Source: Chloroflexota bacterium (lineage in GTDB: Bacteria > Chloroflexota > Limnocylindria > Limnocylindrales > CSP1-4). Taken from it: a stretch of DNA of 52,761 nucleotides. Shown piece by piece: positions 16,988 to 25,685 of this stretch (positions are counted from its first letter, which is position 1; every line of letters starts with the position of its first letter). The stretch is from contig PLLE01000011.1 in the NCBI GenBank assembly GCA_003141245.1, positions 3,047 to 55,807 on the forward strand, in the 5' to 3' direction. A program made the position numbers and the translations under genes. A model generated the notes under the pieces. It made no database searches. It was given only the letters and a program-made list of their open reading frames with translations, and had not been told where the DNA came from.

Positions 16988-17049
16988 ACCGCGTCAGAAC
17001 CCGCTCGACCGGGCCCGGGGCCATCCCCGCGGCCCGGTCTTCGTTTCTA
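16877..17049 (+). repeat. Direct repeat, copy 2 (serpin tail plus terminator)
   Basis: This is the intact gene's copy of the 173-bp repeat at 10981-11153: the serpin 3' end, stop codon and terminator. Confidence 0.9.
17007..17049 (+). terminator. Intrinsic terminator of the serpin gene
   Basis: GACCGGGCC/GGCCCGGTC stem with inner CGGGG/CCCCG, then TTCGTTTCT, 19 nt after the serpin stop. Same structure as the copy at 11111-11153. Confidence 0.8.
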
Positions 17050-17094
17050 GGCCAGGTGCCCCGTACAATCCGGCGAGGGGCCGATAATGGGCGC

Positions 17095-17526
17095 ATGTGG
17101 CCCGATATCGATGCGCCCACCGAGCCGTTGCCTGCCGATCCGGTCGCGGAGCCGGACGAACCCCTCGACCAGTTCGACGCGCTCGTGGTCGCGGCGCTCG
17201 GATCGCTGCCCGAGGCCTTCCGCGACCGGCTGGGCAGCGTGGCGGTCGTGGTCGAGGACGAGCCGACGCCCGACCAACTCGCGTCCGTGGGGGAGCCGGG
17301 CCTCCTCGGGCTCTACACCGGCGTGCCGCGCACGACGTATGGTGCGGAAGACGCCGCGGTGGCGAGCAAGATCACGATCTTCCGCGGTCCGCACCTGCGG
17401 CAGTTCCGCTATCCGGAGGCCCTGGCGCGCGGCGTGACCGAGACTGTCCGCCACGAAGTGGCGCATCACTTCGGTATCTCCGACGCTCGCCTGGTCGAGC
17501 TGCAACGCGAACGCCGCCGCCGCTGA
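17095..17526 (+). CDS. Zincin-like metallopeptidase family protein
   Basis: A 143-residue soluble protein of the PF06262 (zincin-like) type. The C-terminus carries VRHEVAHHFGISDARLVEL, an HExxH zinc site followed by the conserved downstream Asp/Leu pattern. The middle has VVVEDEPTPDQL and LLGLYTGVPRT, typical of this family. Physiological substrates are not known. Start at ATG 17095, with a TACAAT box 26 nt upstream and no clear ribosome binding site. It is separated from the serpin by a terminator and is convergent with the pirin gene. Confidence 0.85.
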   Translation: MWPDIDAPTEPLPADPVAEPDEPLDQFDALVVAALGSLPEAFRDRLGSVAVVVEDEPTPDQLASVGEPGLLGLYTGVPRTTYGAEDAAVASKITIFRGPHLRQFRYPEALARGVTETVRHEVAHHFGISDARLVELQRERRRR

Positions 17527-17537
17527 GCTCCTGACCC

Positions 17538-17577
17538 GCTGAGCCGCTGAGCCGCTGGGCCGCTGGGCCGCTGGGCC
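17538..17577. repeat. Five 8-bp tandem repeats
   Basis: GCTGAGCC twice, then GCTGGGCC three times, in the gap between the convergent zincin and pirin genes. A simple slippage-prone repeat with no evident role. Confidence 0.9.
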
Positions 17578-17602
17578 GCACGGAGATCCGAGTCGTGCCC
17601 GA

Positions 17603-18340
17603 TCAGATGCGGCCGCGCCAGATACCGACCGGTTGGAACTCCATCGGGACGTCGACCAGGATCAGCTCGCTCTGCTCCCGCGCTCGAATCCGCAGTTTGG
17701 GCTGGCCGGTGACCTTCGCGGCATCGCCCGTGGAGACGTCCTGGTCGTCGAACGTCGCCGCCCCGCCGATCAGGTAGACGTACGCGCCGCGGCCTTCGCC
17801 TATGGAATGCGCGACCTCCGTCCCGGGCGCCAGCGACGCCAGGTAGACCGCGGCGTCCTGGTGGACCCTGACGACCGCGCCGCCCTCCGGCCCGACGACC
17901 TTCAGGAGCCGGTTGGCTCGGTCCTCGCGAGTGAAGCTCCGCTGTTCGACCTCGGGAGTGAGGCTGGCCGTCTCGGGCAGGATCCAGATCTGGATGAATC
18001 GCAGCGGCTCGGTCTTCGACGCGTTCTGCTCCGAGTGGAGCGCTCCCGATCCCAGGGTCATCCGCTGGACCGAGCCCGCCGGCATCGGCCCGTAGGCGCC
18101 GCCGACGTTGTCCTCGTGGCCGAAGGTCCCCTCGACCACGTAGGTGATCCCTTCGACGTCTCGGTGGGGGTGGAGCGGCCAGATGGCTCCTGCGATCAGG
18201 CGATCGTCGTTGAAGACCCTCATCGCGCCGAAGCTGTCGTTCTCGGGATCCCGGTAGCGATCGAACGAGAAGTGCCAGCGGGCGTGGAACCAGCCGCCTT
18301 CGGACTCGTAGATCTCGCTGTCGCGTCGGATGACGATCAT
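17603..18340 (-). CDS. Pirin-family bicupin protein
   Basis: A 245-residue protein of the pirin/YhhW type. The N-terminal cupin has the metal-binding set HPHRDVEGITYVVEG plus HED (His/His/His/Glu around res 57-77). SVQRMTLGSGALHSEQN and IQIWILPE are further family marks, and a shorter second cupin follows. Some relatives open the ring of quercetin, others are regulators, so the activity here is open. ATG 18340 follows GGAGAGG at about 10 nt. Monocistronic by appearance. Confidence 0.9.
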   Translation of the reverse strand: MIVIRRDSEIYESEGGWFHARWHFSFDRYRDPENDSFGAMRVFNDDRLIAGAIWPLHPHRDVEGITYVVEGTFGHEDNVGGAYGPMPAGSVQRMTLGSGALHSEQNASKTEPLRFIQIWILPETASLTPEVEQRSFTREDRANRLLKVVGPEGGAVVRVHQDAAVYLASLAPGTEVAHSIGEGRGAYVYLIGGAATFDDQDVSTGDAAKVTGQPKLRIRAREQSELILVDVPMEFQPVGIWRGRI

Positions 18341-18368
18341 CGTGCTGCGCCTCTCCGGGCGCCGGACC

Positions 18369-18611
18369 CTACCCCGCGCGCGTCTTGGCCGGGCAGTAGG
18401 TGGTGCTTGCCGCCTTGCGCTGAGCCCATGTCTGTCCGGCGCGGGTACGTCGCTTGAGCCAGGCCTTGCGGTCGCGGAGATGGCTGCGCTGGACTCCGGA
18501 GCCGCCGTTCGAGCGGCTGTCGACCGTGACGGCGCTGGCCGAGCGGAAGCCGGACCTGCCGCTCTTGTCGGACTCGGGTCGCGCGGGTGTGGGGGTCGTT
18601 TCTTCGGTCAT
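18369..18611 (-). CDS. Small basic protein, unknown
   Basis: An 80-residue Ser/Thr/Arg-rich protein with an acidic, Pro-rich first 15 residues and a basic tail (RDRKAWLKRRTRAG), no family recognised. It lies 10 nt after the next gene upstream on the same strand, with AGGA about 9 nt before ATG. The composition is disordered, so this could be a chance frame; a nucleic-acid-binding tail is possible. Confidence 0.3.
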   Translation of the reverse strand: MTEETTPTPARPESDKSGRSGFRSASAVTVDSRSNGGSGVQRSHLRDRKAWLKRRTRAGQTWAQRKAASTTYCPAKTRAG

Positions 18612-18620
18612 CTGACGATC

Positions 18621-18971
18621 CTAATTCTTGCTGTCGTTGCGGCCGAAGCCGAGCTCGCCCCGGACCGCGGCCGCGCCGCGACGCAGGGACCACCCGGAGA
18701 CAGCCTCGATGAGGAGCGGCGAATCCATCCGGACGGAGAGCCTATCGTCCCCAGACCGAACGGTCGGCCCCAGCTCGGCGATGACTCCGCGGTATGCGGG
18801 CTTGTCGTTCGGCGAGCGATCGATGGGTGGAAACACGTCGAAGTAGCCGTCGCTGCTCACCACGATGAGCGCGTCAGCGGTTGGGAAGGGTTTGCGGGCC
18901 ACGCAGCGATCCGATCTGCCGTGCGCTGCGAGTGACGGAATCGTGACCCGGCGCGGTCGACTGTGTATCAA
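18621..18971 (-). CDS. Hypothetical protein
   Basis: A 116-residue protein of unknown family. The stretch ALIVVSSDGYFDVFPPIDR and the later SPLLIEAVSGWSLRRG suggest a small alpha/beta fold. Codons of the last ~85 residues are G/C-ending as in real genes here, whereas the first 30 residues look weak, so the true start may be internal. It would be cotranscribed with the small basic protein downstream. Confidence 0.4.
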   Translation of the reverse strand: MIHSRPRRVTIPSLAAHGRSDRCVARKPFPTADALIVVSSDGYFDVFPPIDRSPNDKPAYRGVIAELGPTVRSGDDRLSVRMDSPLLIEAVSGWSLRRGAAAVRGELGFGRNDSKN

Positions 18972-19180
18972 CAGTGGGGCCGCGGCGCTCCCAGGTCAAG
19001 CCGCGAAGTGGGGGAACGCGGGTCGGCACGAGCCTGACGGCCGTTGTGCTATCGGCCCATAGCGAGTACCCTAAGCGTGTTGCTGTACCTTGCGGCAACG
19101 CTTCGCGTGGTCGACCCCCCCTTTCCGAACAGACCGTGCGTCTGCCATCTCGTTCGGGAAGAGAAGAAAGGGTCACTTAC

Positions 19181-19384
19181 ATGACCACCGGCACCATCAA
19201 GAAGGTCGTGGCCGAGCGCGGCTTCGGCTTCATCGCCGCCGAAGACGGGAAGGAATACTTCTTCCATCGCGGCGGCCTCCAGGCCCCCCTCGATTTCGAC
19301 CGCCTCGTCGGCGGCGAGCGTGTCTCGTTCGAAGTCGAGACGAGCCCCAAGGGCCCGCGCGCCATTCAGGTCAGCGCAGCCTAA
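19181..19384 (+). CDS. Cold-shock domain protein
   Basis: A 67-residue single-stranded nucleic-acid binding protein of the CspA family. Both RNA-binding motifs are present: GFGFI (RNP1, res 14-18) and YFFH (RNP2, res 27-30), in the order G-T-I-K-K-V-V...E-R-G-F-G-F. RNP1 lacks the usual K-G before the aromatic run (ERGFGFI instead), a common bacterial variant. ATG 19181 follows AAAGG at a long spacing. The upstream 200 nt hold no gene and could be a long leader, typical for cold-shock genes. A hairpin terminator follows. Confidence 0.93.
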   Translation: MTTGTIKKVVAERGFGFIAAEDGKEYFFHRGGLQAPLDFDRLVGGERVSFEVETSPKGPRAIQVSAA

Positions 19385-19402
19385 CCCGCTTTCGGCACTC
19401 GT

Positions 19403-19427
19403 GGCCCGACCCTCAACGCGTCGGGCC
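19403..19427 (+). terminator. Hairpin after the cold-shock gene
   Basis: GGCCCGAC and GTCGGGCC form an 8-bp perfect stem with a 9-nt loop, 18 nt after the stop. No T-run. Confidence 0.55.
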
Positions 19428-19469
19428 GCGGGTCGCCGCATTCTTCAGACGGCGCATCGCGGTTCGCAC

Positions 19470-20660
19470 GTGGCGCGCTTGACAGGAGCTACTCCCATCT
19501 CGCGGACTGCCTTCGTCTCCACCTACGTCCCGCGACGATGCGGCATCGCAACCTTCACATACGACCTGGCGACGACGGTCGGCGAACGCGAGATCGTGGC
19601 GCTTCACCCGGCCAGCGAGCCGGGCCCGTACCCGGCTGAGGTCCGCTGCCGAATCCGGCGCGACGTCCAGGCCGACTACACGTACGTGGCCAAGAACCTC
19701 AACGACTCCGGCGTCCGCGTCGTCTGCCTCCAGCACGAGTTCGGCATCTGGGGTGGCGACGACGGTCGGTACGTCCTCGACTTCATCCGGGCCCTACGCA
19801 TCCCGATCGTCGCGACACTCCACTCCGTGCCGCCGCAGCCCACGCAGGCGCAGGCAGGGATCCTGACCGAGCTGATCGGTCGCGCCGGCGCATCGATCGT
19901 CATGTCCAACGCCGCCGCCTCGGTGCTCTCTCGCACCTACGGTGTGGACTCCGCCCGCCTCGACGTCGTCCCGCACGGCGTCCCGCATCTGCCTCTAGTC
20001 GCCGCGGAGTCGATCAAACCTCGCGTCGGCCTGCAGGGTCGCTCGGTCATCTTGAGCTTCGGCCTCCTCGGACCCGGCAAGGGCTGCGAAACGGTGATCG
20101 AGGCCATGCCCGCGGTGGCGAAGGCCGTGCCGTCCGCGTGCTATGTGATCCTCGGCGCGACCCACCCGGACCTGCTCGCCCGTGACGGCGAGAGTTATCG
20201 CGCCGGCCTCGAGGCGCGAGTGGCGGCCCTCGGCATGGCCGATCACGTCAAGTTCGTCGATCGCTTCGTCGGTCGAGTCGAGCTCGGGACCTGGCTCGAG
20301 GCCGCGGACATAATCGCGACCCCGTATCCGGACCTCGATCGGAGCGTCTCGGGAACGCTGGCCTACGCCATGGGCGCGGGCAGGGCGATCGTCTCGACCC
20401 CGTTCGCCTACGCCGCCGAATTGCTCGCCGACGGCTGTGGCAGGCTGGTCGCCGCGGGCTCCCCGGCGGCATTCGCGGAAGCGTTCACGGAACTCCTGCG
20501 CAACACCGAACTTCGAACCTCGCTCGGGCGGCGAGCGTACGAGCACAGCCGGGGCATGGTCTGGTGGGAAGTCGGCAGCCAGTACCGGCGAATCTTCGAT
20601 CGGGTGTCTCGTGCCGCCTCCGCCCGGTCCACTCGCAGGTACGAGGCCGTCGTCGCCTGA
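19470..20660 (+). CDS. Glycosyltransferase family 4 protein
   Basis: A ~396-residue GT-B glycosyltransferase, probably adding a sugar from a nucleotide donor onto a glycan or lipid at the cytoplasmic face. Seen: an N-terminal STYVPRRCGIATFTYDLA acceptor-side segment, DVVPHGVPHLPL, SFGLLGPGKGCETVIEAM (start of the donor domain, ~195-215), then TPYPDLDRSVSGTLAYAMGAGRAIVST, the donor-binding E/S-G loop variant of GT4. The start is uncertain: GTG 19470 is used, without a clear ribosome binding site. It stands alone between the cold-shock gene and a hydrolase; substrate unknown. Confidence 0.85.
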   Translation: MARLTGATPISRTAFVSTYVPRRCGIATFTYDLATTVGEREIVALHPASEPGPYPAEVRCRIRRDVQADYTYVAKNLNDSGVRVVCLQHEFGIWGGDDGRYVLDFIRALRIPIVATLHSVPPQPTQAQAGILTELIGRAGASIVMSNAAASVLSRTYGVDSARLDVVPHGVPHLPLVAAESIKPRVGLQGRSVILSFGLLGPGKGCETVIEAMPAVAKAVPSACYVILGATHPDLLARDGESYRAGLEARVAALGMADHVKFVDRFVGRVELGTWLEAADIIATPYPDLDRSVSGTLAYAMGAGRAIVSTPFAYAAELLADGCGRLVAAGSPAAFAEAFTELLRNTELRTSLGRRAYEHSRGMVWWEVGSQYRRIFDRVSRAASARSTRRYEAVVA

Positions 20661-20721
20661 GCCACCGCCCGCCGTGACGCCGGCGCCTATAGATTCACAC
20701 CGTCAGAAGAGAGGTGTGGCG

Positions 20722-21546
20722 GTGGAACGATTCGTAAATGTCCCGGGCGGTCGACTCTTCGCAACCGGCGACGGCAACGGCCCGCCGGTCGTGCTCGCCC
20801 ATGCAGCTATCACCGACCTGCACTCCTGGGACGCGATGATTCCGGGCCTGCTTTCGGCCGGCTTCCGCGTCGTTCGATACGACCAACGAGGGTTCGGCGC
20901 TTCCACGACCGAAGACGTCGATTACCAAAGCCAGACCGACCTGCTCGCCGTGCTGGACGCCTTCGGCATCGGGCGCGCGGCAATTGTGGGCAACAGTCGG
21001 GGCGGGTATCTCGCCATCGATACCGCGATCGAATACCCGGCGCGAGTGGTTGCGGTCGTGGCGCTCGGCGCCGGACCGGGCGGTTTTGAAGGCGGTGCCA
21101 CGCCGGAGGAACAGGCTCTCTTCGAGCAGGGGGAGCGCCTCGAATCCGCGGCCCAGCGCGACCCCGACGCCATCTCCGACCTGCTCGTTCGGATCTGGGT
21201 GGACGGGCCGGGCGGGCCACCGGGCCGGGTGGACTCCGCAATTCGCGAGAAGATCCGGGCGGACGTGCGGGCCCTCTACCAGCCCGGCCACGTTGCCGGT
21301 CGACGGAGCGCCCTCGACCCGCCAGCCAACGATCGGCTCGGCGAGCTCCGCTGCCCCGTTGCGGCGGTGGCCGGTGGGCTCGATTTCACGTACGCCGTGG
21401 GGTCGGCTCATCGCCTGGCGGAGGCCGCACCCAACGCGCGAGCCGTCGTGTGGCCGGACGTGGCCCACATGATCGGCATGGAGGCACCCGATCGCCTCAA
21501 CGCCTTGATCGCGGACTTCCTGGCGCCGCTTCGCCCCTGGGAATAG
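20722..21546 (+). CDS. Alpha/beta hydrolase
   Basis: A 274-residue soluble esterase/hydrolase. Nucleophile elbow GNSRGG (Ser ~94), catalytic Asp in GGLDFTY, and His in DVAHMIG are at canonical spacing, and the oxyanion region HAAITDLHSWD replaces the usual HG. GTG 20722 follows GAGAGG at 7 nt, and a second GTG at 20716 is possible. Substrate unknown. Confidence 0.88.
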   Translation: MERFVNVPGGRLFATGDGNGPPVVLAHAAITDLHSWDAMIPGLLSAGFRVVRYDQRGFGASTTEDVDYQSQTDLLAVLDAFGIGRAAIVGNSRGGYLAIDTAIEYPARVVAVVALGAGPGGFEGGATPEEQALFEQGERLESAAQRDPDAISDLLVRIWVDGPGGPPGRVDSAIREKIRADVRALYQPGHVAGRRSALDPPANDRLGELRCPVAAVAGGLDFTYAVGSAHRLAEAAPNARAVVWPDVAHMIGMEAPDRLNALIADFLAPLRPWE

Positions 21547-21656
21547 CCGGGCGAGTCGGCGTGTCGGCGATTCGGCGATTCGGCGGCCCCCGCCCGGATG
21601 GCGCCGGATACAATCAGCGGGCACGGAAGATGCCGTAGACGAGGGCCGAGACAGGG

Positions 21657-21836
21657 ATGTCGGCTGAAGGCGATCGCATGGAAGCGGAGGAAGTCCGCTG
21701 CTCAGTCTGCAAGCGCCCGGTCGCCCTTCGGGCAGGTCAGGGTCGGCGCCTGGTCGCTCTCGTCGAAGACGGGCTGACGCTCTGCGACGTGTGCGCGCCC
21801 GCCGGAAACCACCAGCCGGTCCGCTCCGAACGCTGA
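21657..21836 (+). CDS. Small zinc-ribbon protein
   Basis: A 59-residue protein with CSVC (res 15-18) and CDVC (res 43-46), a compact four-Cys zinc ribbon separated by a basic strand-rich segment (RPVALRAGQGRRLVALVEDG). ATG 21657 follows a TACAAT box ~45 nt upstream; ATG 21678 with GAAGG before it is an alternative. Function unknown; such ribbons often bind nucleic acid or a partner protein. Confidence 0.55.
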   Translation: MSAEGDRMEAEEVRCSVCKRPVALRAGQGRRLVALVEDGLTLCDVCAPAGNHQPVRSER

Positions 21837-21852
21837 CCTCGGGCGCTGTGCC

Positions 21853-23085
21853 TCAGAACTCCTGAGGGCACCACGGCTGGTCGGCCGTCGGGAAGAGCGC
21901 GTTGGCCGCGGCCAGCCCTCCCGCTCGCAACTCCACGATTCGCCCCGCGCGAGCCAGCGCAGTGGCAGTGAACCCGCCCAGGAACAGAGACCCCAGGTCG
22001 TTCGCGTCCAGCGCTAGATCCGCGTCGCCCTTCGCCGGCGCTACGCGCCCGCGTCCGTCCGCCACTTCCAGCGTCCATCGCCCGGCGTTCCACGGGCAGT
22101 AGTCGTCGCGAAGGTCGAGCGTGACCCGCCCGTTACCGTTGCCGGCGGTGCCGTAGGTGCGGCCCTCCAGCGCCATCTTCACGTCCACGATCCGCAGCCA
22201 CAGGCCGTCGCCCATGGTCAGGCCCAGCCGGCGCGGCTCCGCGATGAGCAGCAGGAGGGGGTGGTCCGTCGGGAGGCGCCATATCTTCAGGGTGCGCATC
22301 AGGTCCACGCCGAGCAGGTACCGCCAGATCTCCCGCGTACCGCGCGGCGTCGACCCGAAGGCCTCGTCCACGGTGATCGTGCAGTTGGCGCCCCGTACGC
22401 CCCAGTCTGCCTTGGTCTTGTAGACGGCGTAGGCCTCGACGCCCTGGTCGGTCTCGTAGATCACCAGGCGCCTTGCTTCGCCGCCCTTGTCGTCCTTTTC
22501 CGGACGTGGCAGCTGCCCGACCCACCAGTCGGGCGTGCGCGAGAGGAAGCCGGCCCGTTGCGTACGCACCGCCTCGTATACCGGGGTGATCAGGTCCAGC
22601 CCCTCGCCAGTGCGCAGCAACCGGCACGAGCCCTCGACCGGCCAGTCGCGGGCGTATCGCGCCGAGGCGGTCTCCGCCTCCAGGTTCACGCACACGGTCG
22701 CCATCCCGTAGCCGAAGCGCTGGTAGATGGAGCCTTCGGAGGCCCACAGCATGGCGAGCGGCTCGCTGCGGGCATGACAGTCGTCGACCATCAGCCGCAT
22801 CATCCCGCGCAGAATCCCACGGCGGCGATGCGAGGGCACGACCGTCACCCACGTCACGCCGCCGGCCGGCAGATCGCCACCGGGGACGCTGAGCCGGACC
22901 CCGAATACGCCGCCCGTGGCCACGAAACGATCGCGGTCCATGGCGCACACGAATCGCGCCGGATCGGAGACGCGCTGGACGCGCTCGATCATATCGTCGG
23001 GGACATCCTCGCTGAAGGCGACCTCCGCGGTGCGCAGCAGCTCGGGGAATCGATCGGGTGGACAGACGCGAATCTCGACGCTCAT
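21853..23085 (-). CDS. Eis-type GNAT N-acetyltransferase
   Basis: A 410-residue protein of the Eis family: an N-terminal GNAT domain with the acetyl-CoA loop VVPSHRRRGILRGMM (~res 85-99), a second GNAT-like middle domain, and a C-terminal sterol-carrier-like domain ending in the family's F carboxyl terminus. Eis relatives acetylate amines such as aminoglycosides or protein lysines. ATG 23085 overlaps the upstream lipase stop (ATGA), so the pair is coupled. A resistance role is only a family possibility. Confidence 0.88.
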   Translation of the reverse strand: MSVEIRVCPPDRFPELLRTAEVAFSEDVPDDMIERVQRVSDPARFVCAMDRDRFVATGGVFGVRLSVPGGDLPAGGVTWVTVVPSHRRRGILRGMMRLMVDDCHARSEPLAMLWASEGSIYQRFGYGMATVCVNLEAETASARYARDWPVEGSCRLLRTGEGLDLITPVYEAVRTQRAGFLSRTPDWWVGQLPRPEKDDKGGEARRLVIYETDQGVEAYAVYKTKADWGVRGANCTITVDEAFGSTPRGTREIWRYLLGVDLMRTLKIWRLPTDHPLLLLIAEPRRLGLTMGDGLWLRIVDVKMALEGRTYGTAGNGNGRVTLDLRDDYCPWNAGRWTLEVADGRGRVAPAKGDADLALDANDLGSLFLGGFTATALARAGRIVELRAGGLAAANALFPTADQPWCPQEF

Positions 23086-23921
23086 GGCGCCAATCTTGCC
23101 AGAGCCCCGGGCGCTTGTGCGCGCAGCCACTCGACGATGGCGGCCACCACCTGCGGCCCCTCGGGCTCGTTCAGCGTCTCGTGGCGCAGGTCGGGCAGGA
23201 CGCGCCGCTCCACGCCTGGGATTGCCGCCAATGGCTCGCTGACTTGCGTCGGCACCAGGGTGTCGGCGCCGCCGTGAATGACGAGCGTCGGGACGTGGAG
23301 CCGGCCCAGCCCGGCACGACCCCGCTTCATCGCCTGGAAGAGCTCGGCGCCAAGACGGGCCGTCGAGCGGGGCTGCACCAGCGGGTCGGCGAAGTAGGCG
23401 ATGCCGACGGCCGGATCGTGGGCGAGCTGGTCGCCCGAGATCGGGTTGGCCAGCACGAGGGTCGGGGCCAGGCGGGAGAGGATCGGAGCCAGCGAGCGCT
23501 GCCAGAGGGGGACGGCGGCCCCAAGCGGCGGAGCGCTGAGCACCAGCAGGTCCGGCGCCGGCCGATCGGAGCAGGCATATGTCAGCGCAATCAGCGCCCC
23601 CAGCGAATGACCGAACAGCACCAGCGGCCGTCCGGGCTCGCGCACCGCCCGCAGCCGCACCTCCAGGTCGTCGAGAAAGTCCTCCCACCGTCGGACGTAG
23701 ACCCGCCGCCCGCCGGAGAGACCGTGACCTCGAAGATCGAAGGCATGGACGTCCAGGCCGGCCTCGGCCAGCAGGCGACCCGTCCGCTCGTACCGCCCGC
23801 TGTGCTCGCCGATGCCGTGGACTATCAGGACGGTGGCCCACGGCTCGCCCGTCGGCGGCCAGTTCCTGACGTGCAGCGGCGTCCCATCGGAGCCCGCAAC
23901 CCGACCAGTCAGAGCCGCCAT
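23082..23921 (-). CDS. Monoacylglycerol lipase-like alpha/beta hydrolase
   Basis: A 279-residue serine hydrolase of the PldB/monoacylglycerol lipase type (Hydrolase_4). Seen: oxyanion VHGIGEHSGRY, DLRGHGLSGGRR, nucleophile GHSLG, Asp in HGGADTLVP, and His in DLRHETLNE. ATG 23921 has AGGAGG 7 nt before it. Translationally coupled to the Eis-like gene. Likely splits fatty-acid esters of glycerol; no signal peptide, so cytoplasmic or membrane-associated. Confidence 0.9.
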   Translation of the reverse strand: MAALTGRVAGSDGTPLHVRNWPPTGEPWATVLIVHGIGEHSGRYERTGRLLAEAGLDVHAFDLRGHGLSGGRRVYVRRWEDFLDDLEVRLRAVREPGRPLVLFGHSLGALIALTYACSDRPAPDLLVLSAPPLGAAVPLWQRSLAPILSRLAPTLVLANPISGDQLAHDPAVGIAYFADPLVQPRSTARLGAELFQAMKRGRAGLGRLHVPTLVIHGGADTLVPTQVSEPLAAIPGVERRVLPDLRHETLNEPEGPQVVAAIVEWLRAQAPGALARLAP

Positions 23922-24080
23922 GTCACGCCTCCTTGGCCCATGCCCCTCTATCGCGGGTCATCGTATCCCCGGCCCTTCAGGACGGCGAGTCTCTTGTGTG
24001 CCGCAACGACGGCGGGAACCGCCAGGACCGCGATTCCGTCGCTGGCCTGGCGACCATCGGAAGCCGGCGCTGCTCCTCCC

Positions 24081-24479
24081 CTACTCCCCCACTCGCTTCT
24101 CGAAGTCGAGCGAGGCGGAGTTGATGCAGTAGCGCAGCCCCGTGGGCTTCGGGCCGTCGTCGAAGAGATGGCCCAGGTGCGCCCCGCAGTTCGCGCACAG
24201 GACTTCGGTCCGAGTCGTACCGAAGCTGGTGTCGCGGCGAGTCGTGACCCGGGCCTGGTCGAGGACGTCGAAGAAGCTCGGCCAGCCGCATTGGGAGTCG
24301 TACTTCTGGGCCGACTCGAACAGAGCCTCGCCGCAGACGATGCATCGGTATCGCCCGGCGTCGTGGTTGTCCCAGTAGGTGCCGGTGAAGGGCCGCTCGG
24401 TGTCGGCCTCCTGCGTCACCGAGTACTGGAGCGGCGTGAGGCGTCGCCGCAGCTCCACCTTGTCGGTCTCGGCCGTCAC
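24081..24479 (-). CDS. msrB: Peptide-methionine (R)-S-oxide reductase
   Basis: A 132-residue repair enzyme reducing methionine-R-sulfoxide in proteins. Both zinc CxxC pairs are present (CIVC, CANC), along with YDSQCGWPSF and the catalytic region LRYCINSASL. GTG 24479 overlaps the stop of the F420-type oxidoreductase upstream (GTGA), so the two are coupled. MsrA is encoded separately at 34400-35116. Confidence 0.95.
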   Translation of the reverse strand: MTAETDKVELRRRLTPLQYSVTQEADTERPFTGTYWDNHDAGRYRCIVCGEALFESAQKYDSQCGWPSFFDVLDQARVTTRRDTSFGTTRTEVLCANCGAHLGHLFDDGPKPTGLRYCINSASLDFEKRVGE

Positions 24480-25429
24480 GCAGACACTTCTTCCGAGCGC
24501 ATCATCGCGATCAACTCGCCGAGGAGACTCACGGCCTCCGGCGTGCGAATCAGCGCATTACGGAAGACGAAGCCGCCGAAGCCCGCGTCGATGTAGCGCC
24601 GCAGAATCTCGGCCGCCTCGTCGAGCAGCACGGGATTGACCATCGCTCGGCGATCTTCAGGGACGCTTTCCAGGATGCGGGCCTTGTCGCTCTCGCTGGC
24701 GACCGGCACGATCGGCACCATGACTGTCCGCAGGATCGTCGACGGGTCGCGCCCGACCGCCTCGCAATGCCGATCCAGGACGCCGAGCTTGTGGCTGGCC
24801 TCCTCGAGGCTGCCGAACCAGTTGGTGATGTCCGCGAACTGGGCGGCCAGCTTGAGCGTTCGCTTCTCGCCGCTGCCCCCGACGAGGATCCTGGGGCCGC
24901 CCGGCTGGATCGGGCGGGGGCTGTTGAGAGCCCGGTCGATCTTGTAGTAACGGCCCTCGAAGCTGGGCCGCTCCTGGGTGAACATCGCCTTGCAGATCGT
25001 CAGGGCCTCCTCCAAACGGTCCTCGCGCCGGCCGATCGGCGGGAACTCGAAGCCGTAGCCCTGGTGCTCGGATTCATTCCACGCCGCCCCGATCCCCAGG
25101 ACCGCCCGGCCCTTCGAGACGACGTCCAGGGTCGTGACCGTCTTCGCGAGCAGGGCCGGGTTCCGGTAGGTGACGCCCGAAACCATCGTCCCGAGCATCA
25201 CGCGCTCCGTTCGAGCGGCCAGCGCCCCGAGCGTCGTGTAGGCCTCCAGCATCGGCTCCTCTTCCGCGCCGACGACTCCGATCTGATAGAAGTGGTCCAT
25301 CACGGTCACGAGATCGAACCCGGCCGCCTCGGCAGCGACCGTCAGTTCGACCACCCGATCGAACAGCCCGGCGTCCGACACTCCGGCGAAGGTGAAGTTG
25401 GGCATGTGATAGCCGAAGAACGGTCGCAT
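24476..25429 (-). CDS. LLM-class F420-dependent oxidoreductase
   Basis: A 317-residue luciferase-like TIM-barrel oxidoreductase, closest in feel to the Rv1855c-type F420 enzymes. Seen: MRPFFGYHMPNF start, VVELTVAAEAAGFDLVTVMDHFYQ, NPALLAKTVTTLD, GRAVLGIGAAWNESEHQGYG, and GPRILVGGSGEKRTL. F420 and FMN use cannot be told apart by eye. ATG 25429 follows AGGAGC at 7 nt. Coupling to msrB hints at a role in oxidative stress, but that is inference. Confidence 0.88.
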   Translation of the reverse strand: MRPFFGYHMPNFTFAGVSDAGLFDRVVELTVAAEAAGFDLVTVMDHFYQIGVVGAEEEPMLEAYTTLGALAARTERVMLGTMVSGVTYRNPALLAKTVTTLDVVSKGRAVLGIGAAWNESEHQGYGFEFPPIGRREDRLEEALTICKAMFTQERPSFEGRYYKIDRALNSPRPIQPGGPRILVGGSGEKRTLKLAAQFADITNWFGSLEEASHKLGVLDRHCEAVGRDPSTILRTVMVPIVPVASESDKARILESVPEDRRAMVNPVLLDEAAEILRRYIDAGFGGFVFRNALIRTPEAVSLLGELIAMMRSEEVSA

Positions 25430-25685
25430 CGTTCGAGCTCCTGGCTCCGATTGGGTCGCCGCCGGTAGCGCCGGTCGCGCCGGTCGCGCCGATCGCAGGC
25501 GACCCGTGGACCTCGACCCTAGCACCGCCGCCCAACGGCCGCTTGCACAACGGGCTTCGTACCGCGATTCGTTCCCGGCTCGAAATCCCGCAACGGACGG
25601 ATCGCGAGCGCGGTCGCCGCGTATGCTCCCATCACGCATTCCTGCCCGGCCAATCGCTCAGCGCTCGGGCACAAGGGAGGATCGG

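Noticed and set aside
17538-17577. Tandem 8-bp repeats considered as a CRISPR-like or protein-binding array
   Set aside because: No spacers and unit too short; simple slippage repeat.
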